DNA from: Sipunculus nudus
Taxonomy: Eukaryota; Annelida; Sipuncula; Golfingiida; Sipunculidae
Length of the DNA stretch: 64,000 nucleotides
Assembly: GCA_026874595.1 (NCBI GenBank)
Contig: CM049316.1
Location: 27,885,339-27,949,338, forward strand
Reading direction: 5' to 3'
Shown here: positions 46,901-59,600 of the stretch, piece after piece
How positions within the stretch are numbered: the first letter of the stretch is position 1
How the letters are laid out: each line of letters starts with the position of its first letter
The notes under the pieces: generated by a model
Told to the model about the DNA's origin: nothing
What the model saw: the letters and a program-made list of their open reading frames with translations, nothing else
The model's database searches: none
Program-made: the position numbers and the translations under genes

Positions 46901-47612
46901 TATATAAGATTGCAGTTGAAAAATCAGAGCATTATTTATGTCAGCTCTGTGTATAAAATGACATTTTATTAATGGTCTAGTTAATTCCATCATTATAACT
47001 TAAAAAATACATAAAGGTTGATAAATATATATTAACATGCATAAATATGCACATTTACATGGTCACTTAATTTTAATTGGTCAGTATAAAATTCGTCCAT
47101 TATTTCTTGCATAAAGATTGATAATTTAGAAATGGACCGTTATTTTAAAATTATATCCATACTGATCTATCCATATAAACTGCCTGTTTATCTTATTTTT
47201 TTTAGTATTTTTAATGCGTATTACCGCCAGGCGCCAGGGGTTTCAGATTATTTAAATCACGATTGTAAAAGCGAGTTCAATTTTATTCACAGGAGCAGCA
47301 TACTATAAAAATCTGATAATTCTGATAAATGAGCGTTGGCTATTTGTCCGCGATAATTATAGGTGCAACGGTGTGAAATACGCTCCAAGAAATGTGGTTA
47401 CCGTCCGAATTTTGATGATGAAATTAGATTTTCATATCAAGGGATGATTTCACATCAATAATACATAAAAGTATTCAGCATTCTTACTTATATGTAATTG
47501 TTTTACATTTTAGTTAAACTTAGACTGTTAAGTTTTTAATATACCGGCAGTTCAATACTCACAAATCTCCCTAATTTAACAAGGATCTTCCGAATTTTAC
47601 TAAAGAAGAAAG
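43959..47612. other. Anamorsin 3' UTR and spacer to METTL17
   Basis: The 3' UTR follows the stop at 43956-43958. Candidate polyadenylation signals AATAAA occur near 44260, 44778 and 45620, and I cannot choose among them. A 33-bp tandem repeat lies at 44960-45066. No other gene is supported. The METTL17 promoter must lie in the last few hundred bases, but no clear core motif stands out. Confidence 0.45.
44960..45066 (+). repeat. 33-bp minisatellite, about 3.5 units
   Basis: Units of about 33 bp carry CTTGTCAGAGCCACTTATAA followed by a TCTC(T/A)-containing block. Confidence 0.8.
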
Positions 47613-50600
47613 ATGTCTGCGCTCATGACAGTCAGCATGACCGCTGTCAACCAATGTTTACGACGACTTCTTCGGTCAAATAGATACACAGGGAGCCAGA
47701 GTACAAGATGTCTGTGTTTGAGTACTCTTAGAGTATGTGTTTTTCATATTTTATTTCTTAAAGTCATTTTTATGCATGCATCCCTTAGCTCCCTTTAACT
47801 AACTAACACCTACAGAAATACTGCGGTCCCCCTAAACACCCAAAACACCCAACAACCGGTGTTTTGTGTGTCTGTGACGAAACACCACGAAACACCAATT
47901 AACTTCAAACCTGAACCCAAAACATAACACAGATCGGCAGAACTAAAGAAACTGGGCTTCAGCCTACCGCCGGTACCTTGTGCACAACGGGTGTCGTATA
48001 ATAAATTGTTTCCTGAAAAAGGCCGATTCATATTATTTTCCTGAGAATTCCCGTATTTAATTTTGCTCATAACTGGAGTTTATTATATTAGAGGAGGAGG
48101 GGTCCGGGGAACCTGGGTTCCCCGTCTGAAAGGGGGTGTGGGGGCGGAGCCCCCACGTAAAGCTTAATTTTCCTGTTCAAATAGTAAATGGTTTCCCATT
48201 TTCCCGATAGATGGTGCTTCAATGGCAGATATAAATGAACAAAACTCGCTTCTGCTGGTATCTCATCTTCACGGCTCACTTAGTAGCGTGTAGGGCTCCT
48301 AGTCTAGAGATTGTAGGTTCTATTCCCGATTCAGGGGACTTCTGATGCTAAGTAGTTGTTAATGTACTTAGAAGAGTTGAGTGTAGGGGCATCTACAGGG
48401 AAAAGTAAGAGTTAAAATAGGGAATCAGAGGAGAGAGTTTTATTTATATTTTCCTCAATAGAAGCGAAGCCTGCATTCAATAGTGGCTCCCATAGATTGA
48501 TAAATAATCATTTGATGAATATATCTCTGCAATATTGTTTCATAAATTTATGACATAAAGATAAAAACTAGTGTTTTTGTGCCATGGTTGGTTCACCTGC
48601 GCCCACGGCAGCCATTTATGCCATCTATGACCCTGCCCGCTAGGGGCGCAAGTCGCAACCAAGCAGCACACTTGTCAGTTGTACAAAACACCATAGCTTT
48701 CTTTAATTTTTTGTTTGGTGTTTCATCACACATACCCAAAACACAAAAATGTTTTGGGTGTTTAGGCGGACCCGAAATACTGCAGAGATTTATTATTCAA
48801 TACAGTGGTAACTTGATAACCCTACACCAAATGAAATCTCGAATTAATGTCAGATGATAAAGCTGCCCGTTGATTAAATCACCAAAGGCCAAAGTGTCAG
48901 TTATGGGAGTATCATTCTCAGAAACAGATGCACTTGTTAACTAGCTTGATTGAATCGGACTCTTAAGATAAAAACTTTTTTTGTTGAGTCTGATAACCAT
49001 AGTCTATAGGGTACGAGTTCCTGGTATATAAGCCTGGCCATAGGCCTAGCGTATAGACCTATTACACATAAATTAACTACTAAATACTGCTTAATGGAAG
49101 GGTGCAGGCCTTATATCCTAGTACAAAGCAGGCTGTATGCATTTTATGGTTTTAATCCTAATTTAATAAAATTATAAAGATTTGTATTATTAAAAAGATA
49201 CTGAGTTCATATCCTAGAGTCTGATTCAGTCAGGCCAAAAGTATAGTTAGAAGTTTCACCAGGCAAACAGACATGACAGGCGCGGATCCAGGATTTTTTG
49301 CAGGGAGTGGTCAACCAATGTCCTGCAGAAAACTTGTATGAAATTTCTTCAATTTTACTCTTGATACTATAATATATATTAAAGTACTATATATAAGTAA
49401 TTTGTAATTATATACTTTAAATTTTACTTAAAATATGGAACGCCAATAGGAATAACTAAGAGATAAAACAGAGGCAGACACAGAATGTTTTTAATTATAA
49501 TAAAAAACGAACACAGGGTACAACATATTATTATTTAATCAGAAACCTTCAGAGTCTACCTCCCCCTCATAGCTTTCTCCAAAGAGTTTGTCCCATTCCT
49601 CCTGAGTCAGTTGCTCATCCCATCCAGACCTGTCAGTGATGTCATCCTCTTAATCAACTTTTTGGCTGTCATCCTCTGTTTCTCAGGTAGTGATCCTCCA
49701 AACCGTCGTTTGCATAAATTTGAAATTCATATTTGAGGAACGACTGTGTCACCATATCTTCAGGGATGTCATCCTATATGGCTTGGTGACCAAGGACAAG
49801 CCAGGTTTTTTCAAGTTAAAGGGACATAATCAGGAGCTAAATTATGCCTATTCTTTCACACTATCAGTTCAGTTTTACTTTATACAAATGTTTCCCAGCA
49901 AAACCATCCCAGCACACAGTCTCATTTCCTTGGATACGGCTGTTTAACGCCATGTTATGGCTCTGCTTGTTGGTAAACACAGTCTGTTTACCATAACAAG
50001 GCCGCGTGACTGGAGGTCCGATGGAGGGGGGAAACACGCGGATTTTCAGCCAGCAGAAACATGTATTACATTTTTTGGGCCAAGTCAGTCAGGGCATCTC
50101 CTGATTGACAAGTGATTTGGCTCAGCAATGCCCCAAGTGCTGTGTTTATGTTTACACCTGTCATTGTGCCCAGTCCACTGTTTAACATTCGTTTACAGGA
50201 GAAAGCAAACGGTTTCAGGGCAATATTTTGGCAGGTACAGATTTATTTTAAAGGGAAGAAGCTTTTTTTCGTGTTAACTCAACATGCTTTATAGGTGATT
50301 GGGCCCATTACACATATTAGCAAATGTCAGTGTAGTGAGATGTGTCGTACGAGAGCCTTCAGCTGTGGCACCAAGGATGTGGAATGAACTTCTACACTCA
50401 ATCAGAGTTTCACCATCTTTGGTAACTGTTTAATCAACTTTTGCTCATAGTCCTGTAAAACACTTTTATTAATTGTTCTGTTGAACAAACTTTAAATAAT
50501 TTAAATATATTATTATATTATAATGTATTTCCTTACAAAATAAGGATGGGGCTGGGGTTTAGGCTGATACTTGGCTCTATCATCGCCTTGCTGTTCATTG

Positions 50601-53600
50601 TCTATCGCAGAGTTCCTTTATCCAGAGCCATAATAGTGCGGTATACCAGTGCAGCTGGAGATTTCCAAGTAACACTTGCCTCATCTTTGAATGTTTAAGG
50701 TTCGAGTACAATCTCATCTGAGGAGTTCTGGGTTCCAGGTTACTGTAATGCTTGAATGTCTTCACTTTTTGTGTCATGTTTGTTACTACTCATCGACTAA
50801 TATAATCTGGAAAACATTTAGGTGTTCACCTTTCCAACGGATTGGTACAAAACGAAAAATGCCTTTTGTGCACGTGTTTGCCTGTCTGATACAGGCAGAA
50901 AGGCTTTATTATGACTCTTGATGGTCATTTCTCCATCATCCAACTGGCAAGCCAGACATCCATTAACAAATTTAAGGCACTTTTGAAACCATTGGTCCCA
51001 CAATTCCAAAATTCTATATACAGTTAGATGTCCCTAAGTTCTCCTTCCATACCCAAAACTGGGTCATTGTGTCTTCATTCATACTGAACCCTCATACCTT
51101 GATTTTTTTTCAGAGTTCAACAGACATACCTGTCAACCATAAGGTAGAGCTGGATCCTCAGGTGTTCCAAATATCAGGGGAAGAAGGGCTACAACACAGG
51201 AGACACCCAGGAATCATGAACGTCAAGACCGTGCATCCACCTGATGGCATAGAGAGCACTGTTATAGGTCTCATGGAGAGTAAGTGATCTATATTATCTC
51301 CAGCAGTAAAGATGGACTTTATTCAGAAAACTTCATGGGTTATTACACACTGACATGTAACAAATTTTGATCTTAAAGTTTGACAGTTGAGAATTGTAAT
51401 CCTGACTATGTGACACTGCTCAACTGGAAGAGGTTCATTTGGAGTAGAAATAACCTCTGGCAGACGGTTGGGGTCATTATTATAAGTCATTGTTTTCTCC
51501 AAATGAAGTTTGTGTGGTCATCTCAGGTAGAAAAAGTAAAACTTTAGTGAAGCTAATTTTCTTTATAAGTTTATTCAGTTGGAGAATCTGGTGAATGCTT
51601 GTTATTTTGTGATCCATTAAAAATATATATAAAGAGAGTAATGAATCCTCACAAAAGTCAAGTTATTATCGATTTATTATCCATAATATGATAATGAAGA
51701 CAGAAAGTCTGTTCTTTGAAATAAACAATTCTTACTGTATTTCATTTGATTATTAACTTTATGGAAATTGATAATTAACAAACCAAAAATAATTGAGGCT
51801 CAAGTGATAAATCTGTATTCACAATGTTTGCTTGTCCTTGTTTTCATCTGTGTTTTGTGCATGGACACAAAAAAGGTATATTGGTGGATATTAATGGAAT
51901 TTTGTTCAACACTGGTACTAAATTAAAGTTAGATTTTATGAATATTTAATTTCAATATAATATTACTGAAATCTGTAAATCACTGAGTTTCATTATTTTA
52001 TTGTCTATACCATAATAATTAGGTAATTATTTTTAATGGGTATCATATGATTTAATGTTATCATTTCTAATTACAGTAGTACTGCTTCAGCATATTAGCG
52101 CCATCTAACGTTTATTCAGTGAAACATATGATAAGGATATTCATACTAGATATATCTTTTGTATACTGTGGTTGGCATTTTCTTTGTGTGGGTTTCAAAT
52201 TTAAGATATTCCTGAGAGGAAAATTATCACAAAAATAAAGCCTTTGTCAGTAAATCACCCAGCCTACACAGGTGAATATTCATACTGTACAGCCTCATCA
52301 CTGACATCTTATGTAAGTTAGCCCTCCCTGCAGTGCCACAGATCAAAGGTTGATGCATTAAATGGAAACAAAAAATGTTTATGTTACCTCTAAATCAAAG
52401 ACCTATATAATAAATAATATAAAAACTTTTACTTTATATACCAGTAATAAAGAAAGCATTTCCACTTGTTTGACGTTCTTCTGTGTCTTCATCAAATAAT
52501 TACAAAAGTTATTAGTACATTGTGTTGGTTACTTTATCATGAATTCAAGAAAATGAAACAATTGGGAAACATTGAAAAACTGATAATCATGAAGATTTAA
52601 CCTTGCAAATATAAAACCAACCACAGTATCCAAATAGAGTGATATGCATGTAAACATAAATTACTGCAGTGAGATCAAATATGAATTAAGCTAACATTTA
52701 ATAATAAAGAGAGATTTTTTAAACAGATATGTAATTCAGACTTTGAATAATTGAGTGGGATATTCAGGTAAAAGTGGCATTACTGTAAACATCCCCAAAT
52801 GTAATCCAGGTTCCTTATTCTGTTGCAGAGCATCCAAACAAGGATTTGTTGAAGCACGCCCAAGCACAACATAACTATTTATGGGCTCGTCATCTCCCAG
52901 TAGAGGATCACGACCTACGACAAGTGGCTTTGCTGCTCAGGGAACAAATAGAGAAACATGGTGAGTTGCATCAAGCTGGTAGCCCCTCTGCGCTGGAGGT
53001 TATGTTTCCTCTCAAGTCTTTTTGTTGATCTGTTGATGTGCTATGCAAAAAATATCTTACAAACCAAATTCTGTGAAACAGTGTGCAGGGTGCATTGGAA
53101 ACCAGCCAGCAGACAGACCCGTGGTCAATTTTGAATTGAATTTAAATTGACAGAAAAGCTGCACAAACATTGAATTAATTGAATCAAAATAAGTAAAAAT
53201 TAATGGAATCAGAATTGGTTCCTTTGGCCAGATGGATTGAACTGAATTGGGGAAGAAATGCTCCAGCTCTCAACTAGGTTTGTAAATAAAGTAGATTCTA
53301 AATTTTAAGCTGCACATCTATTTAAGGCCACACCCAGAGTTTCCTGTATCTTGTCCTTGATTCCTTCAGAAGAGGGAGATCTGGAAAACCTTTAAAGGCG
53401 CACCTGGACTTCCAGTGAATGAACCCATGCCAGCTAGAGTCATTCAAGTGACCAGTGGATTGTCTGCTGATCTGGGATAAAATCAATTAAAGTAATGATT
53501 AATTGGATGTATAAATTGAAAAAAAGGTTAAGAGAAAGGTTGATAATATCAAAATAAAGAACATTTTGTTTTGATTAAGTCGAATCTAGGTTATAGCTTA

Positions 53601-56600
53601 GAAGAATCCTTATTGGAAGTTGCTCTTGTAACCAGCCTCTATGGTCTAGGGGCAGAGCACAGGACTCAAAGCCTGGAGAATGAGAGTTCAGAAATGAAAT
53701 GAAATTTTCCCCCCCAGGCAGGATGAGCACTCTACAGGCTTAATGGGAAGGCCATGTTTCAGATGACCCATGCAGGATTTGAGCATGTAAATTAAATACA
53801 GATATCTCTACTGGGTATCACAACTGAAATACTGATACGTCTCATATGCTGAGTTCTTTCAGCACACTCACAATTAAATGTCCTGTTATCAGATATTTAC
53901 TTCTTATTGTATTCCTCTTCACAGATGTGGGGAACATTGATTTGGGTTTGTCTGTCTGTCTGTCTGTCCATCTGTCAGGTTTCGTTTCCGTGCGATCCAA
54001 ATTTGGATCAGTGATTGCTCTCATGCATACCTTGGTTGGGATTGGTTTTGGAGTGTCTGGCTTCTGTCTGTCTGTCTGTCTGTCTGTCACATTGTCTGTC
54101 TGTCAGGTTTTCGTTTCTGTGTGATAACTTTCCTAAATATTATCCGATTTCATTCAAATTTTGGTCAGTGATTCCTGTCATGCATACCTTGGTTGGGATT
54201 GGTTTTGGAGTGTCTGGCTTCTGTCTGTCTGTCTGTCACATTGTCTGTCTGTCAGGTTTTCGTTTCTGTGCGATAACTTTCCTAAATATTATCCGATTTC
54301 ATTCAAATTTTGGTCAGTGATTCCTCTCATGCTTACCTTGGTTGGGATTGGTTTTGGAGTGTCTGGCTTCTGTCTGTCTGTCTGTCATATTGTCTCTCTG
54401 TCTGTCAGGTTTTCGTTTCTGTGCGATAACTTTCCTAAATATTATCCTTTTTTATTCAAATTTTGGTCAATGATTCCTCTCATGCTTACCTTGGTTGGGA
54501 TTGATTTTGGAGTATCTGGCTTCTGTCTTTCTGTCTGTCTGTCACTCTGTCTGTCTGTCCTTTATCAAGCATGAAAATCAACAAGACCCCAAAGCGGGGG
54601 ACATTAATTCCACAAATTTGCTTGTTTTAAATTGTTTTTTGAATTTGAATTTAACAAAATCAAACAAATTGTAATTGATATTTATGCCCAACACATTGAA
54701 TTGGATTGCATTGGAAATTAAATTGATAAATTTCATATGAAATGTTGCATTGGAATTTAAATGTAATTGAAAAATATGAATTGACCCTCAGGTCAACCAG
54801 GAGAAGCACAAATTTTCTTTTGTGTTGATCCACATAAAGAGCAAATCCATTATAATTGTTTTGCCTTTGGCAGAGGTATTTGCTCTACTGTGTACACAGT
54901 GATTTTAAAAGTGATGTCCTTGTAGGTGTCCTCTATCTAATTCAGTGCACCTGTTTGACACATCGTGACAGGGAAATACCTGGGTCTCACTCGTGTCTGT
55001 ATTTGGAGGCTCTACAGTCTATGTTTAAAATATTTAAAAATTAGTTTCTGGGAATATTTCTTTTAGATTTTGTCTGTTGTTCATTAAATTAGTTATATTA
55101 TAGATTTTTTTTTTTGTGGCCGATGCCAAGAGAGGTAAATGCAATATAGAGGGCACATTTGAACATAGAACAATCTTAAGAATATGCATAGTGTTTATCC
55201 TTATGTGGGCTCTTGAAGAAGAAGTTTGTAACTGATCGATATTTATGAATTAAGTCAATCAAATATTGTTAGCATATAGATAAATTGACATCTAATGATT
55301 ATGATATGATATTTGATTTTTTATGATGATTTAATGTATACAGTAACAGCACTATTAAGATGCATATATATCATAACATTCTGATACCATTATTCATCCA
55401 TAGTAATATGTCATTATTCTCTGAGTGTCTGTATTTAAGGCCAAAAAAACATAAAAGGTATGGTTCTCAGGCACCGCCTGTGTCAATTTTTAACTCCCCA
55501 CATCATAAATTTTTATTTTGATTTCATTTTTCAAGAAGATAAAATAATACAATTTTGAAAAGATTTCCTTTATTATGTAGTGCCTTTACCTGTTTTGGAA
55601 AAAAATTCCATTATATTCATGTTTTTTTCGTGATCATATGATATTTTTATCGAAACATACAAAAAAGGTAAAAAATAAAATATCGCCCGCCAACAATGAT
55701 TCTGAATAAAGTGCTTGAGAACTATACCTTTCTTTTTTTGCCTAATGTTGTTGTGTTTTAGATGGCAAATCTGCAGAAGGATTAGAATCAGACGAGCTGG
55801 ACCAACTTGATAAGCAGCGGGACTTCAAAGTCAAAAAGATTCTCAGAAAACAGTTATACAATTGGCAACCTGTCAGGTAGGGCTGTAAGGAGTAAATTCA
55901 AGACTGAGTAATTCTGCCTGATAACCCAGCTCTAAAATCAAGATTGTGGTCCCATGTAGGCCTTCATTTTGAGAAATCTAAGCAGTTATTCTTGTAGTTA
56001 TTAATTATGCCTGTAAATCTCATTTGTTCCATACTAGATGTTTGCAATTGCCAAGGAATCCAGCGCCCACAATTGGGCTGGAGAAATAGCTGTGGAATGT
56101 GTAACCTTGTGTATTGGGTCAAGGTCAAAAATAAATGCTAGATGTTTATCTGTCAAACAAAACGAATATTGTGCCCAAAGCTCAGTTTTAGAACATCAGT
56201 CATATTTGAGAATTGATGTTAACACGGCTAGAAGAAATAAAAATGTTAAACAACCGTTTGACACTCTGGGGGACCTTACAAAGTCCACCAACTCACAGTT
56301 TTGACTCAACTATTGATACAGAAATAAACTCATCAGCCCCTGTTAGTCCCTATTAACCTCCCCCCCCCCCCCCCCCCCCCCATACATTTGCTAGATCCTC
56401 TTTCAAGGCGCACTGGTAGGCATTTCACTTGGGAACATAATGGTGGCAATAGATAGAGGGAGGGCTTTATTGTTCCTTTACCTAAGGTTAAAGAATCATT
56501 AGTCAAATGAATTCTAAGGCCCCTCACAAAGCTTAGGGCTACTATATGTATACTATGAGAATTCATTTCTAAAATTCTGAAAACAAATAACAGACAGAGC

Positions 56601-59600
56601 TTTAGGATTCTAATTATCTTTATACTAGTATCTAGCATTGTTTTTATTTTTCAGATACAATGCTTACAAAAGTTTCCTCTATTTGGTTGGAAGATTCATG
56701 AATGACTACAGTGCCCTCTACAGAATATTTTCAGAGGTAATAACAAATTTAACCCCACTTAAATCATTTAACAATTGGACTGAGTGATTTAAGTTAAGGC
56801 AGACCTTCCTGCCCTAACAAACATCCTTCCCTAAAAACACCCCTTCCTTCCCTAGCTGTTAGGTTATGAAAGTGCAGATTCCTACCCTAGCACACTTCCA
56901 ATCCTACCAATGTCCATTCTGGTCAGTTTAGGTACTACAACATACTTTAAAATTTAATGTTCCAGATATGTATTACATTTTTATACTTTTAATATTCTGT
57001 TGATGTTGGTATGCAATTTACTCTTTGCTTTTCATCAGCTGTATGCTAAATTTTACTTTTGTTTCAGATCAAAAAGAGAAATCCAGACTACAGTCCCCAA
57101 ACCCTGTTTGATTTTGGTTCAGGTGTGGGCACAGTTACATGGTAAGGGTCACTTTATGTTCAGATTCATTTTTATGGAGCCCAGATAATGTAAGCAGATA
57201 AATGCAATTGTAAAATTAATTTCTTTTGTACTCATCTACACTCCTCACACAGCCATTATATACACTACGGTCATCCCAGATTTCCTCTCCTGTAACCAGA
57301 AAACCCGATCTTGATGGTCTGTTTCTTAGCCCTGTCCCAGAAACTGTAATCAGACCAACAAGAGTAGGTGCTGCATGTTTAAAATTTGGAGCTGGATGCA
57401 CAATGCAATACCACACTCTCATTGGTTAGATTACAATTCTTTGCTCTGTGCTCACCCTGGTGGTTGAACCCAGAAAATCTTGCTATATAAAGCATCTTGG
57501 ACAAATGCAGTGTATAACTGCTGTGTGAGTAGCATATCTCTCATCAAACACTGCTTTGACCATAGCAAAAGAATTAAGGTTTTGTGGATAGTTTTACTCA
57601 TTCTAGTAGCTTTATTTGTTAAACTGATGTAGTTAATGTGTTTTATTGAAATTGTTAATGTGTTTTAATGAAATTGTTAAAATATTTTAAAAAATTGTAT
57701 CCAAATATGTGTTTTAATTCATTTGAAAGGACAACCTTGGATTTATATTTTGCAGGGCAGCCAATACAATATGGCCGCATCATCTAGGAGAACATTACTG
57801 TGTGGACCCGTCAGCTGATATGAACACCATAGCAAGGCTTCTCCTACAAGGTACATTTGTTTCATTCCCAGGAGGGTTCTTAAACCAAAAGAAAGACACT
57901 TCTCACACACTGGAACATTACAGGAAATAAACGTACAGTTCTCTGCTTGATCTCTTACCTTAACTTCATATTGGTCCTAGTTTTACACATGATGAAACCT
58001 ATAATATAATCAACTGTGGTGGCACTAAACTGGCTTCACACACTCCTCTGTGGCCACACCTCAGGAATGCCATTGTGTCCTAAGGGGGGGGGGGGGGGCT
58101 TGGGGGAGCATTTTCAAAATTATCTGTAAATCCTTAGGAATTTGACATTATTTTGCAAAGCTCCCTATTACCCCTGTTTTAAAAAGCCTCCAAGTGAAAT
58201 TGGCAGCTTATTAGCAAACCTCAGATAATGGACAAAAAGGTAACGTGTTTCAGATTATAAACAAGAGATAATATATTGTGACAGTCAGCATTATATATAG
58301 TCAACATTAAAAATTATATAAAAATTAAACTGAATATCAAGTTATCATACTGTTTGTTCAACATCAGTTCCACAATTTTTCTTCTTCCAGGAGGTCAAGA
58401 AGATGAAGAGATATGTTTTCCAGGTGTGTTCTACAAAAACTTCATGCCTCCATCAGCCAAGGTAATTTCTGGATAAATATTTAATATGATCAAGTTTAAT
58501 AGGAATGATCAGATTACACCTAGAAACATGTTATACCCACATAAACCTCCAGAAAATTCTGCAACTGAGGGCTACACAGAAGATAGCCATATGTTTAAAG
58601 GGGTCCATTCGGTTATTTGACAGGTATTGAATAAAGTAAATATCAGGAATCTGTAAAAGAAACTTAAAGGCACCAAAAGCACAGTGCACAGGCTTTCTAT
58701 TTTGTTAATACCCACATGTTGACCTCACCTTGGAGCCCTGCTGAAATATCTGCCAATTGAAATACAAACAATGACACCTTTAAGCAAATCAGACAAACCA
58801 GAATTTTTAAAATGACAAAATATGGCCTTGCTTCATATCCACCACCTCTCAATTTCCCCACATGCACAGTCAACCATCTGCAGTCACATGGTTTTTCAGT
58901 ATGTCAACATGAGCAGGGGTAACATGTTTACTGATAGCTTGTAAATAAACAGGGGCAGATCCAGGATTTTGGACAGGGGAGGGTCACACCCAAAAAGACT
59001 GAAAGAAAACCTAAAAGAAAGGTCTCTGGTTCAGGAAGGACGGGGGTCAGGGTCACAATATTTGGTTTGAAACCCTTAAAAAAAGGTTGTTTTGACTCTT
59101 AAAGGGGGGGGGGGGGGGTTCAGGACCCCCTTGAACCCTCTTCCCCCTGGATCTGCCACTGATAAAACACACACCATCACAGGGGCATTATAAGAACATA
59201 TCCTGGTGGGAATTACCTGAAGTTCATCTATCTGTACCAGTATTAGCCAAAAATGACATTAATTCTCTGATAAGGCAGGTGAATGGCTGGCTTTTAGTGT
59301 CAGCTTTTTATGATTTGAAAGTCGGATATGTAGTTACTGTAAATGTAAAGGTTCACATACCAATATTTGTTTCCAGAATAATTGACACAATATTATTTGT
59401 GGAATGAGTGACATGATTTTTATAGAATGACAAACTTAACATTATTTATTTTTAGAATGATTGACATCACAGTATTTATTTATAGAACAAGTACAGTCTG
59501 GTGACCAGTGCATTCTCCTTACTGGAGTTGCCCAACAGGAATGAGAGGTTTAACACACTCTTGTCTTTGTGGAGGAAAACAGAGGACTACTTGGTAAGAA

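Larger units (their letters stand above)
47824..48773 (+). mobile_element. Element M, copy B, carrying an inserted element X
   Basis: Starts CGGTCCCCCTAAACACCC and ends, reverse complemented, GGGTCCGCCTAAACACCC. An exact 9-bp duplication GAAATACTG lies at 47815-47823 and 48774-48782. Without the inserted X and its target duplication it is about 387 bp, shorter than copy A (455 bp) by an internal segment. The terminal palindromes are degenerate here. It lies in METTL17 intron 1. Confidence 0.85.

Noticed and set aside
53842-54574. Overlapping frames of 80-137 codons rich in CLSVCLS
   Set aside because: They are translations of the GTCT-bearing ~150-bp minisatellite, not genes.
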